Shown: piece after piece, positions 32,631-40,329 of the stretch
Position numbering within the stretch: the stretch's first letter is position 1
Layout of the letters: each line of letters begins with the position of its first letter
Source of the DNA: Bacillota bacterium
GTDB lineage: Bacteria; Bacillota; Clostridia; Lachnospirales; Lachnospiraceae
Direction of reading: 5' to 3'
DNA: 40,329 nt
NCBI GenBank assembly: GCA_023409835.1
Contig: JAEYQV010000108.1
Coordinates: forward strand, 1 to 40,329
The notes under the pieces: generated by a model
Told to the model about the DNA's origin: nothing
What the model saw: the letters and a program-made list of their open reading frames with translations, nothing else
Databases searched by the model: none
Translations under genes and position numbers: made by a program

Positions 32631-34310
32631 TTAGAGCAGATGGAGCTTCTTTAAAGCCCTGACAATCCTATCTCCCTTCGGCAGATTATATAATTCCTCC
32701 TCCTCAATCCCCTTCATGAAGATCAGGAGTCCAAAGTAAACCAGCACAGCAACCGGTAAGGACAGTATTGTGGCAATGGAATTACTTCCTATCAGCAGAT
32801 GCAGTCCCAGATAGGTAAAGTAGGTTACCACTCCCATTAAGCCTGCACTGATGGTGGGTAATACAAAGGTCTTTAAGATTTCCTGCTTATAATGTAAGTA
32901 TTTTTCTAATGAGATCCAATTCAGGATGCTCACCACCAGGGCGAAGGAGACATTACCGATAACCATGGAATAAGTACTTAAGGGTGTGAATTTTAACAGT
33001 AAAAACACCAGTACCACATGAATTCCCAAAGAAATTGCGGAATTAATCATCGGAACCCTCATTTTGTCAATCCCCTGAAGGATTGCGGTGGATACCGTTG
33101 ATAGGGAATAAAAAACAACAGCGGCTGAACCCAGTCTGAGGAAATTTGCGTCCAGCTGATGGGAATCCGGAAATAGCATGGTTAAGATCGGGTAGGCCAA
33201 AACCGCCAGTCCGACTGCGGAAGGGATTGCAATTATCATGTTGAATTTGATTGCCGCATGGGTCTTGCTGTGGATCTCATGATTCATTCCCTTTGCCTTC
33301 GCTGCCGTGATACTGGTTATAATTGCAGTACCGATGGCAGAAGCGATGGCAACAGGAAGGTTTGTGAGCAGCATGTATTTATTACCGTATTTTCCAATCA
33401 AAATTCGAATATTCTCTTCTGAATACAGTTGTCCTACAGCAGAACCGGAGAATACGGCATTATCGAACCCTGTCACCTCTTTGGTGGACATAATCGTACT
33501 AAATAAGGAGTTATCAATTACCCCATTGATGTGATATACCGTCTGACTTAATATGATCGGTGATATCGTCAATAATAGTAGTTTAAAGATATCCTGATAG
33601 GATTCCCTGTATTCCGAATGATCATTTCTGATCTGCTTCTTCAGATAAGGGCGATATAATACATATACAAAAGCCAGGAAAATCAGTCCTGCCACCGCAC
33701 CCACCAGGGTACCCAGCGTACCGCCGGCTGCGCCGTAGGCAGTAATGTTTACGGAGGCCGAATAATTTCTCATGAGGAAATAAGCGGCAGCCACACTGAC
33801 GACCGCATTGATGATCTGCTCCAGTACCTGGGAAACAGCCGTCGGAATCATCGTCCTCTTTCCCTGGTAAAAGCCCCGGAATACACCCATAACCGAGAAG
33901 ACCAATATGGTAGGTGCCAATATACGGAGCGGAAGAACCGCATAGGGATCTTTATTAACAACCGTTGCAAAAAACTCTGCTCCAAAGTAAACAACGGCAG
34001 TAGCGATCACTCCGATTACAACTGCAAACGCCATGGAAAACCGGAAAATACGGTAGGAATTACGGTACTCTTTTTTAACCGACCGCTCCGCCACCAGCTT
34101 GGATACTGCCAGAGGCAGGCCGTAGGAGGATAAGATCAGGGCCAGATTATAGACCTGGAAGGCAATGGTATAGGAACCCATCCCCTCGTCCCCGATGATT
34201 CTGGTCATCGGGATGCGGTAGAGCAGGCCGATGATTCGTACCAGCAGGGAAGCGGCTGCTAATATACTTCCCTGTACCAGAAAATTATTGTCTTTATTCT
34301 TTGAAGCCAT
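32631..34310 (-). CDS. Polysaccharide/lipid flippase of the MurJ/SpoVB (MOP) family
   Basis: An integral membrane protein of 559 residues with about 14 hydrophobic helices. Opening NFLVQGSILAAASLLVRIIGLLYRIPMTRIIGDEGMG is the typical start of the SpoVB/YtgP branch of MOP flippases, with FRGFYQGKRTMIPTAVSQVLEQ. Such proteins move lipid-linked peptidoglycan or polysaccharide precursors across the membrane; SpoVB serves the spore cortex. It cannot be told by eye whether this is SpoVB, MurJ/YtgP or an exopolysaccharide exporter. GGAG precedes the ATG, and a small 7-bp hairpin acaaaag/cttttgt (34331-34348) lies just upstream. Confidence 0.88.
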   Translation of the reverse strand: MASKNKDNNFLVQGSILAAASLLVRIIGLLYRIPMTRIIGDEGMGSYTIAFQVYNLALILSSYGLPLAVSKLVAERSVKKEYRNSYRIFRFSMAFAVVIGVIATAVVYFGAEFFATVVNKDPYAVLPLRILAPTILVFSVMGVFRGFYQGKRTMIPTAVSQVLEQIINAVVSVAAAYFLMRNYSASVNITAYGAAGGTLGTLVGAVAGLIFLAFVYVLYRPYLKKQIRNDHSEYRESYQDIFKLLLLTISPIILSQTVYHINGVIDNSLFSTIMSTKEVTGFDNAVFSGSAVGQLYSEENIRILIGKYGNKYMLLTNLPVAIASAIGTAIITSITAAKAKGMNHEIHSKTHAAIKFNMIIAIPSAVGLAVLAYPILTMLFPDSHQLDANFLRLGSAAVVFYSLSTVSTAILQGIDKMRVPMINSAISLGIHVVLVFLLLKFTPLSTYSMVIGNVSFALVVSILNWISLEKYLHYKQEILKTFVLPTISAGLMGVVTYFTYLGLHLLIGSNSIATILSLPVAVLVYFGLLIFMKGIEEEELYNLPKGDRIVRALKKLHLL

Positions 34311-34417
34311 ATCCTTCTCCTTTATTCTTCACAAAAGAGCACTTTTGTTTGTTATTGGGGCAGGTGATACCTAGCCCATAATTCTTTCGTTTGAGCCGTC
34401 TGATCTCCTCTTATTCC

Positions 34418-35542
34418 CTATTTAACAGCTACATCCTTGGTGCGGTTATTAGGAAACATTGCAATATAGGTCTTGCCGGGATTTATGGTTAACTCATTTC
34501 CGGACTCATCATAATAACGCATGAAGCGATTCGCTTCGTTCTTCTTCCAGGTAATCGGAACCAGCTTTCCATTTGTAATATAATAGCCTGTTCCGGAGGA
34601 GTTCTCAAGGTCCATCGTCTGGTAGTCGTTCTTATCGATATCCCATTCCTTAACAAATTGAATGATGATGTTCTTAAAGGCCAGCTGCTTACCGGTGTTG
34701 GAATCGATATGAGCAGCCTTGAACTGATACCGGTAATAAAGCTTATCCGTCCCATTGTATTCAAAATACGGAGAAGTATAGGAGGAGAAGTTAATGTTAA
34801 CTTTATCTGCCGGAGTTCCGTTCGTAAGAGCAGTATCCTCCTCGTAGAAGGTATAATGGGGCTCATAGCCCTCCGCATGCTCCGTTTTAAAGCCCTTCTC
34901 CTTAATTCCTGCCTGAATTCCTTTAAGGCTGGCAAAGGCATTATGAGGTGCCTTAATGGACTTATCCCGGTAAAATACCGTGGTTCCGATACCGGTTTCC
35001 CCATCCAGATGATCGATTCCCAGCTCCTTCATCTTCGCAGTCGCATATTTTGTCTTCCCATAATGGATATAGATGGCATCATATTCATCTGCAATGCTTA
35101 CAAAATAATGTCTGGAGCTTCTGGTCGAACCAATCCTGTCACCGGTATAGTTTTCGCCAATACCGAGCAGTCTGGTTATTCCTCCCTCCACCAATGCCTC
35201 ATAGACGATATCTGCCTGACTAATTCCCCATTGATTAGAGACTGTCTTGAAATTATTGAATTGGAAGGCATAAGGTCTCTTCGTACCAACCTCGACAGGA
35301 ACCCAAAGACCTGTAAGATTGCTTCTCATCTCTCCCTCGTGCCCCTCATCCGTAGAAGGGGAAGCGGTGGGCTGTGCCGTCGGTGTGGTTTCCGCGCTGC
35401 CATCAGAGGTATCGTAGGAGGGGGGATTCATTGTGTTATCGTTATTAATCTCACCGTCTTTGTTGTCCTTCGCCTTTTTACAGCCCGCCAGCATCAAAAT
35501 AGTTAAAATAATAACAAATAGAAATAATGCTGATTTCTTCAT
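34418..35542 (-). CDS. DUF3048 lipoprotein (YerB-like)
   Basis: A 374-residue exported lipoprotein: signal peptide with lipobox LAGC (cleavage before C21), a Thr/Pro/Ser/Asp linker (about 30-70) and the DUF3048 domain, with RPYAFQFNNFKTVSNQWGIS, ADIVYEALVEGGITRLL, RIGSTRSSRHYFVSIADEYD and a C-terminal part ending in NPGKTYIAMFPNN. B. subtilis YerB belongs to this family; function is not known. It lies between ybeY and the flippase gene, same strand. A distant AAAGG precedes the ATG. Confidence 0.9.
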   Translation of the reverse strand: MKKSALFLFVIILTILMLAGCKKAKDNKDGEINNDNTMNPPSYDTSDGSAETTPTAQPTASPSTDEGHEGEMRSNLTGLWVPVEVGTKRPYAFQFNNFKTVSNQWGISQADIVYEALVEGGITRLLGIGENYTGDRIGSTRSSRHYFVSIADEYDAIYIHYGKTKYATAKMKELGIDHLDGETGIGTTVFYRDKSIKAPHNAFASLKGIQAGIKEKGFKTEHAEGYEPHYTFYEEDTALTNGTPADKVNINFSSYTSPYFEYNGTDKLYYRYQFKAAHIDSNTGKQLAFKNIIIQFVKEWDIDKNDYQTMDLENSSGTGYYITNGKLVPITWKKNEANRFMRYYDESGNELTINPGKTYIAMFPNNRTKDVAVK

Positions 35543-35639
35543 AGTATAATCGTACCTTTCTGATTCTTGCCCGTTTCGAATAATTACAATGCCCGCTGAT
35601 TACAGAAATGCTTCTGTTCGCCGGCCTAATATTTTGCAA

Positions 35640-36137
35640 TTATCTTGATATCTGAAGTATTTTCATAATCTCATCCTGTCTCGCTTCCATCCTGCTTCTC
35701 TCTTCCTCTTCCATATGATCAAATCCCATCAGATGAAGTATACTGTGAGCGGTTAAGAAAGCAAATTCTCTGATAACGGAATGTCCGTATTCTTCTGCCT
35801 GCCTGATTGCCCGCTCGACAGAAATCACGATATCTCCCAAAATCAACTCGCCCGTTTCCGGATGGAAGTAGTCCTCCAGCGTCTCCTCCAGCTCCGAGAA
35901 ATCTCCGGGGGACGAATAATTCACGGCAGGAAAGGACAATACATCGGTTGCAGAATCTATATTGCGGAATTCCTTGTTAATTTCTCTGATCTGTTCATCA
36001 TCCGTAAGCAGAATGCTGATTTCCGTTTCATAGGGGCAGCCAATATAGTCCAGACAGACCTCCATAACGCGGTTTAGCAGCTCCTCATAATTAAAATCCA
36101 GTGTTTCCTTGGCTTCATTATCCCAGTGAAAGGTCAT
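35640..36137 (-). CDS. ybeY: Endoribonuclease YbeY (16S rRNA maturation)
   Basis: Metal-dependent RNase that matures the 3' end of 16S rRNA. The 165 residues contain NKEFRNIDSATDVLSFP and the zinc motif H-x3-H-x5-H in LTAHSILHLMGFDH. The frame opens at 36161; I use the ATG at 36137 (MTFHWDNEA), as in other YbeY proteins. It lies in the usual yqfC-yqfD-phoH-HD-ybeY order. Confidence 0.95.
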   Translation of the reverse strand: MTFHWDNEAKETLDFNYEELLNRVMEVCLDYIGCPYETEISILLTDDEQIREINKEFRNIDSATDVLSFPAVNYSSPGDFSELEETLEDYFHPETGELILGDIVISVERAIRQAEEYGHSVIREFAFLTAHSILHLMGFDHMEEEERSRMEARQDEIMKILQISR

Positions 36138-36243
36138 TTCAGCCACCATCCTTCTTCTCAATGTATTATGTAACTAGCTTGTCCAACTCACAAAAAGTAA
36201 ATTGTAGCTCCGGTTGCCAATAAGGCTGTACCACCATTCTGAC

Positions 36244-37713
36244 CTACAGCTCAAGCTGTTGGCTGAATTCCCGGAGATAAAATTCCTTCAACGCTTTGTA
36301 ATCCTTCAAGGACAGACCGGATTCATCAAAGGTTCCTTTGTCCATCCGCATCTGGAATATATTATCAATAATCTTTTCCACAGTATACTTCTTATCTTCC
36401 GTTTTTCTTATGTAGTCAAGCGTCGATACTACGGTATCCGTAAGCATTACAATGGCTGCTTCGACGGACGACGGTTTTTCATGCTTAATATTATGTTGTC
36501 TAAGAATTGCCTTCAGCTCCCGCGGAAATCCATGGTTCTCCGCTATGATTTGGCCCTCAGCGATATAGTCATTGCCGTTAATCTTACCGATCTCATGATA
36601 ATAACCGCCAGCTTTGGCCAGATGTATATCCGCTCCGATCCATTCTGCGGCACGGCCGGAGATCTCTCCGATGAGGAGAGAATGACGGTAAATATTCTCG
36701 GAATATTCCTTGAGTCGGATTAAAAGCCCATTCTGCTCTGACAGCAGCAGCTCGTAGCTTGTCCTTATCCCTCTGCTGTAAGCAGTGCTATCCTCCTCTT
36801 CACTGCTAAGCCGTTCCATAGCTCCAGCCTCCGGTAATGAGGTAATAGCGAGCTCCGGGGTCTCCTCCGCTACCTGAGTATCAGATACAGCCTGGAGAAT
36901 TCCTGTCTTCTGTGTCTTACTGGTCTGATCGGACAGCTTCTGCACTCCGTTAATCTCTGAGGCTTGCCCGGCTGCCGATTTCATACGATCCTCTGAGGGC
37001 TGCCCGGTTATTGATTTCTCACGATCCTCTGAGGAAGCCTCAACCGTACCATCCCCTGTGAGCCGCTCGTAAAGCTGGGACAATAAAAAGGCGGTAACTA
37101 GTACCGCAAAGATACTAAAAAAGGAGCATAAATAATTATAATTAGTGCTTGCCTCAAAAATAAAATTATTAATCACAAAGGCAAGGGTGATATTGGTTGA
37201 CAACAGTATGATGGCACCATAAACGACCGTGGCTTTATTCTTAAGAGGTCCTGATAGAAGACTCATCAGCACACCCAGAATCAGAAACTGAATCGTTATC
37301 TCCGGACGCAGTGACATCGTAATGCTTAAGATAAAGGTCAGGTTAAAGCTGATTAAAAGCCCCAGCTTAGAATCGACCAGCATAGCTACCAACAGACCGC
37401 CGATCATCCAGAAGCAATACAGCTCAGGCCGTATCGGAAGCATAATCAGCAGGATTGATGTAAGATAGCTGAGGATTATAATGGTTTTCGCATATTGCCT
37501 CTTAAGAATATCCTCTTCCTGCAGCCGGATAAAGAATATAGAGGCTGCAGTAAGTATTAAGGTCAAAGTACCGATCTTGGCAATATCAAGAACGGAAGCA
37601 TCCTTCCAAAGCCCAAGCAGTATAATTGCAATAACGGATAAAATAGGGAGCAGGGTAATCAATGAAGCACCCTTTCCCTTATCCTTTTCCATAAGCTCCT
37701 TATCTGTTTTCAT
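36244..37713 (-). CDS. Membrane HD-domain protein (PgpH/YqfF-like, without extracellular domain)
   Basis: A 489-residue protein at the locus where Bacillus has yqfF (pgpH): about six to seven transmembrane helices (residues 18-215), a disordered linker with two 12-residue repeats (228-251), then an HD domain (H344, H373-E374, H394, H408, D426). PgpH degrades cyclic di-AMP. The canonical extracellular 7TMR-HDED domain (about 250 residues) is missing, and the metal-binding HD is HE (GGYYHEIGKI). The protein starts 14 bp inside the phoH end, so translation is coupled. Its activity cannot be taken for granted. Confidence 0.8.
   Translation of the reverse strand: MKTDKELMEKDKGKGASLITLLPILSVIAIILLGLWKDASVLDIAKIGTLTLILTAASIFFIRLQEEDILKRQYAKTIIILSYLTSILLIMLPIRPELYCFWMIGGLLVAMLVDSKLGLLISFNLTFILSITMSLRPEITIQFLILGVLMSLLSGPLKNKATVVYGAIILLSTNITLAFVINNFIFEASTNYNYLCSFFSIFAVLVTAFLLSQLYERLTGDGTVEASSEDREKSITGQPSEDRMKSAAGQASEINGVQKLSDQTSKTQKTGILQAVSDTQVAEETPELAITSLPEAGAMERLSSEEEDSTAYSRGIRTSYELLLSEQNGLLIRLKEYSENIYRHSLLIGEISGRAAEWIGADIHLAKAGGYYHEIGKINGNDYIAEGQIIAENHGFPRELKAILRQHNIKHEKPSSVEAAIVMLTDTVVSTLDYIRKTEDKKYTVEKIIDNIFQMRMDKGTFDESGLSLKDYKALKEFYLREFSQQLEL
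36961..37032. repeat. Two in-frame 36-bp repeats in the PgpH-like linker
   Basis: Codes for SEDREKSITGQP and SEDRMKSAAGQA (residues 228-251). The shared tract gatcctctgagg occurs twice, with a third partial copy of SE after it. Suggests a duplication in a flexible linker. Confidence 0.8.
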
Positions 37714-38761
37714 AACGGTTTCCCCTGATCTTCTCTGATTTATAGATACCCTTCGTAAATTTTCTATGCTTACCGTGATCGTTTTTTAGATGATCCACCC
37801 TCTTCTGCTTCTCCTCATAAGCATCATAAGCCTTAACAATCTTCTGTACCAGAGGATGACGTACGACATCCTGGCTGGTCAGGTAAGTGAATCCAATATC
37901 ATCAATTTTACTAAGAACCTTGATTGCGACATCCAGACCGGATTTGGAACCGGACGGCAGGTCCTTCTGGGTCAGGTCACCGGTAATTACCACCTTAGAG
38001 CCAAAGCCGATTCTGGTAAGGAACATCTTCATCTGTGCGGGGGTGGTATTCTGTGCTTCATCCAGAATGATGAAGGCATTATCCAGAGTTCTGCCGCGCA
38101 TGTAAGCCAGAGGTGCCACTTCAATAAGCCCCTTTTCCGTATTCTTAAGATATGCCTCAGGACCCATAATCTGATACAGAGCATCGTACAGAGGTCTTAA
38201 GTACGGATCAACCTTGCTTTGCAGGTCCCCCGGAAGAAAGCCAAGCTTCTCTCCGGCTTCAATTGCCGGCCGGGTTAGTATAATCTTGTTCACCTCGTCA
38301 TTCTTAAATGCAGTAATGCCCATTGCCATGGCAAGATAGGTCTTACCGGTACCGGCAGGGCCAACACCAAATACGATCATCTTATTCCGGATCTGGTCAA
38401 CATAGGCCTTCTGCCCGATTGTTTTCGGCTTAATCGGCTTACCGTTCATGGTGTGGCAGATCAGGTCCTTATCAATCTCCACGATTGCGCTTTCCTTCTC
38501 CTCAAAGCATAGGGATAAAGCGTAATTCACATTCTGTTCTGATATCGTATTACCGCGTTTGGATAGCTCTAAAAGCTGTTGAAATACGCGCTTCGCTTTG
38601 TTAACCTCATCTGCTCCTCCGACGACCTTTATCTCACCGTTCCTGGCGATCACCGTTACATTTAAGGTCCGTTCAATTATCTTAACATAAGCATCAAACC
38701 CACCAAATACATTTTTCTCATGCTCTGCAGGTATATCAATGATTGTCTCCATTATGCTCAT
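37700..38761 (-). CDS. phoH: PhoH family ATPase
   Basis: Cytoplasmic ATP-binding protein linked with RNA metabolism in the ybeY-phoH cluster. The 353 residues have an N-terminal domain (METIIDIPAEHEKNVFGGFD), Walker A FGVGPAGTGKTYLAMAM, the LTRPAIEAGEKLGFLPGD motif, Walker B AFIILDEAQNTTPAQM, and VITGDLTQKDLP. It has a Lys/Arg/His-rich C-terminal tail. Of the ATGs at 38821, 38761 and 38752, I use 38761, which has GGAGG upstream, though at a long distance; it overlaps yqfD by 26 bp. Ends inside the PgpH-like gene start. Confidence 0.93.
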   Translation of the reverse strand: MSIMETIIDIPAEHEKNVFGGFDAYVKIIERTLNVTVIARNGEIKVVGGADEVNKAKRVFQQLLELSKRGNTISEQNVNYALSLCFEEKESAIVEIDKDLICHTMNGKPIKPKTIGQKAYVDQIRNKMIVFGVGPAGTGKTYLAMAMGITAFKNDEVNKIILTRPAIEAGEKLGFLPGDLQSKVDPYLRPLYDALYQIMGPEAYLKNTEKGLIEVAPLAYMRGRTLDNAFIILDEAQNTTPAQMKMFLTRIGFGSKVVITGDLTQKDLPSGSKSGLDVAIKVLSKIDDIGFTYLTSQDVVRHPLVQKIVKAYDAYEEKQKRVDHLKNDHGKHRKFTKGIYKSEKIRGNRYENR

Positions 38762-39977
38762 CTGTCTGTTCGATCCTCCACTCACTCTCATCAATCGTTT
38801 TATATTCCCAAGCGGGTTCATCCACTATGATTCTACCCTTCGCAATACATAGATTATTCTCTATGATTATTGTAACATTATTCTCAGTAATTAAAACTCC
38901 GTTGTCAGATAATCGGTCAAAATATCTTTTCAGCTTCGCTTTCGCCATATCTACTGCTTCCTGTTCGGAATAAATCTGCTTCTCTTCGGTATATTCTCTA
39001 ATGGTCATAGAACCGTAACGGAAGGGCAGATAAAAGGTATCCGTAATATGGAGCTTATTTTCGTTTACAATTATATCATATTTATCAAAGGGATTACTAG
39101 GATTATGTAAAAATAATTTTTTCCCTGCAATGATGATATAATACCCCTTTTTCACCTCATCCGTAAAGATTTTTTTCATATAAAACATCGAAAAGGCATC
39201 ATAATAATCGTAGTAGGATTTACAGGTTATTGTAGCACTGGCAATCACCGGCTTTTTATCAATGATTACGTCAAAATCATCCTCGATGTTGTTGATCCCG
39301 GAGACCAGAATATCTCCCTTCTTAACAACATCTCCGGGCTTAACCAATGGGGTACCGGTACGGGTTATGATGCTCTTAATCATTGCATCCTTCGTAGCAA
39401 TGATATGACTGGGCGCCCTGGCCTCCTGTGCCGGGGCAGGCATACTGGTCTCCGTGAGCTTAATGATCAGTCGGTTTCCCCGAATCTCAGCAGATACCCA
39501 GCCGATATCCTTATAGGCTAACCGGATTGTTTCCTCAATCTCCTGACAATCCACCTTTTTCTTGCGGATACCGGTATAAACCTGATTCTCATTCAGGAAT
39601 TTTAACATTGCCTCAGGGGTATATTTGGAGCCTCCAAGGATACTGATGTCCCAAATAAACAAAGACATCATATAGACAGCTAGAATACAGAGAAATACTC
39701 CGATAAAGAAGCCCTTTCTTTTGCGGTTTCGGTGCAGATAAAAGGGAAGACCATACTTTCTCTTAATACGGGGAATTAAACCGGTCTTCTTAACGACCGG
39801 CTTCAATTTTCGATAATTCTTAACAGAGATATGAAATTGATAATAATCATCCGCCTTAACCAGATTCCATAGGAATATTTTCTTGTTTAAGCACAGATTA
39901 ATAAACCGCTCGGGTGAAACACCGCTGATCTGTACCTTCACATATCCCCTCAGCCAGTTCATCAGTTTTACCAGCAT
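38736..39977 (-). CDS. yqfD: Sporulation protein YqfD
   Basis: A membrane protein of the mother-cell sporulation set; 413 residues. It opens MLVKLMNWLRGYVKVQISG and PERFINLCLNKKIFLWN, has a transmembrane helix (about 88-111, FFIGVFLCILAVYMMSLFIW) and a large extracytoplasmic beta-rich part (ILGGSKYTPEAMLKFLNENQ, then GTPLVKPGDVVKKGDILVSG). The spacing and order yqfC-yqfD-phoH match other Firmicutes. GGGGG lies 7 nt before the ATG. Confidence 0.92.
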   Translation of the reverse strand: MLVKLMNWLRGYVKVQISGVSPERFINLCLNKKIFLWNLVKADDYYQFHISVKNYRKLKPVVKKTGLIPRIKRKYGLPFYLHRNRKRKGFFIGVFLCILAVYMMSLFIWDISILGGSKYTPEAMLKFLNENQVYTGIRKKKVDCQEIEETIRLAYKDIGWVSAEIRGNRLIIKLTETSMPAPAQEARAPSHIIATKDAMIKSIITRTGTPLVKPGDVVKKGDILVSGINNIEDDFDVIIDKKPVIASATITCKSYYDYYDAFSMFYMKKIFTDEVKKGYYIIIAGKKLFLHNPSNPFDKYDIIVNENKLHITDTFYLPFRYGSMTIREYTEEKQIYSEQEAVDMAKAKLKRYFDRLSDNGVLITENNVTIIIENNLCIAKGRIIVDEPAWEYKTIDESEWRIEQTDEHNGDNH

Positions 39978-40010
39978 GTATAGACCCCCATCGTTCTATT
40001 CTTTCGTCCA

Positions 40011-40329
40011 TCATTGGTAATAAATCGCCTGTATGAAGCCGGTGATCCGCATCTCATCCTCCGTAAAATACAGGATATTCAGCTTCTTCCCCTCAATGCA
40101 TATCTTACAGGCCTTCGTCTGTACCTTGATGCTATTCCCGTTATATTCAATAATCCCTTTATAATTTTCCAGGCAGATCTCATTTCGGCCGGTTGCTGTG
40201 ATAATCGGAGCACCGGCCAGGATGTCAGCCGGTAGGTTAAGAGCATTCGATATATCCTCAAGTAAGGATAGCTTTGGTTCCAGTTTCTTCTTTTTCTTGG
40301 TATCAATACCCTGATACAACGTATTTTTC
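40011..40329 (-). CDS. yqfC: Sporulation protein YqfC (YabP/YqfC family), 5' end at window edge
   Basis: A small protein, at least 102 residues: KLSLLEDISNALNLPADILAGAPIITATGRNEICLENYKGIIEYN then KACKICIEGKKLNI. Members of this family lie next to yqfD and are needed for spore coat/cortex work in some clostridia. The first codon may be TTG at 40319, but the frame stays open to the window end, so the true start may lie outside. It precedes yqfD by 33 bp. Confidence 0.85.
   Translation of the reverse strand, partial: KNTLYQGIDTKKKKKLEPKLSLLEDISNALNLPADILAGAPIITATGRNEICLENYKGIIEYNGNSIKVQTKACKICIEGKKLNILYFTEDEMRITGFIQAIYYQ

Noticed and set aside
34658..35506. Long plus-strand frame of 282 codons opposite the DUF3048 gene
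   Set aside because: Shadow of a lipoprotein gene with clear signal peptide and domain motifs; the frame has no recognisable motif.

Overview
The window looks like a chromosomal segment of a spore-forming, low-to-mid GC Firmicute, most likely a member of the Lachnospiraceae (Lachnoclostridium/Anaerocolumna-like). The grounds are the gene families and their order: spoIIM, yqfC-yqfD-phoH-HD-ybeY, scpA-scpB, a SpoVB-type flippase, a BofC-like protein and a polyamine pair speD-speA, plus A/T-rich sigma-A promoters and strong GGAGG ribosome binding sites. Nearly all genes are housekeeping or sporulation genes on the minus strand. I found no tRNA, rRNA, phage, IS element or CRISPR array. The family assignments come from reading the translated sequences, not from a search.

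Layout, left to right. 1-1.75 kb: speD followed by the truncated PLP decarboxylase speA (polyamine synthesis), from a clear sigma-A promoter. 2.2-3.5 kb: scpA-scpB (condensin partners), with an unusual tandem duplication of the scpB 3' end and two terminators. 3.7-6.3 kb: a membrane metallophosphoesterase and a DacF-type D,D-carboxypeptidase, separated by stacked long hairpins. 6.4-8.6 kb: a small BIG2-domain membrane protein and pyrimidine-nucleoside phosphorylase. 9.0-10.0 kb: a plus-strand DAHP synthase with its own promoter and a shared terminator. 10.1-13.1 kb: operon proC-nudF-spoIIM-xerD. 13.4-15.5 kb: trmO and an aspartate-type aminotransferase. 15.9-18.4 kb: the one accessory-looking locus, a plus-strand regulator with two MerR DNA-binding domains, an 80-bp tandem repeat full of hairpins, then an ABC-2 exporter (ATPase and permease). 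18.5-21.9 kb: RNase Y and MiaB. 22.1-28.1 kb: a long probable operon proB-DUF896-5-FTHF cyclo-ligase-proA-hflK-hflC-M14 carboxypeptidase. 28.3-31.6 kb: two FAD flavoproteins separated by a 354-bp purine-rich repetitive leader. 31.8-35.5 kb: a BofC-like protein with a sigma-F/G type promoter, a SpoVB/MurJ-like flippase and a DUF3048 lipoprotein. 35.6-40.3 kb: ybeY, a PgpH-like HD protein, phoH, yqfD and yqfC (cut at the window edge).

Functional links. proB, proA and proC together give the whole glutamate-to-proline pathway, split over two operons. speA/speD give spermidine precursors. spoIIM, yqfC, yqfD, the BofC-like protein, the flippase and DacF all point to endospore formation. RNase Y, YbeY, MiaB and TrmO handle RNA turnover and tRNA modification.

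The most notable signals are: (i) the double-MerR regulator with a hairpin-rich, repeat-containing leader before an exporter; (ii) a XerD with two of the catalytic residues replaced; (iii) several independent short tandem duplications (15, 18, 36, 53 and 80 bp), some inside genes; (iv) the purine-rich leader between two flavoprotein genes; (v) a reduced PgpH-like protein with HE instead of HD. I did not see a clearly new multi-gene system; the 15.8-18.5 kb locus is the nearest candidate.
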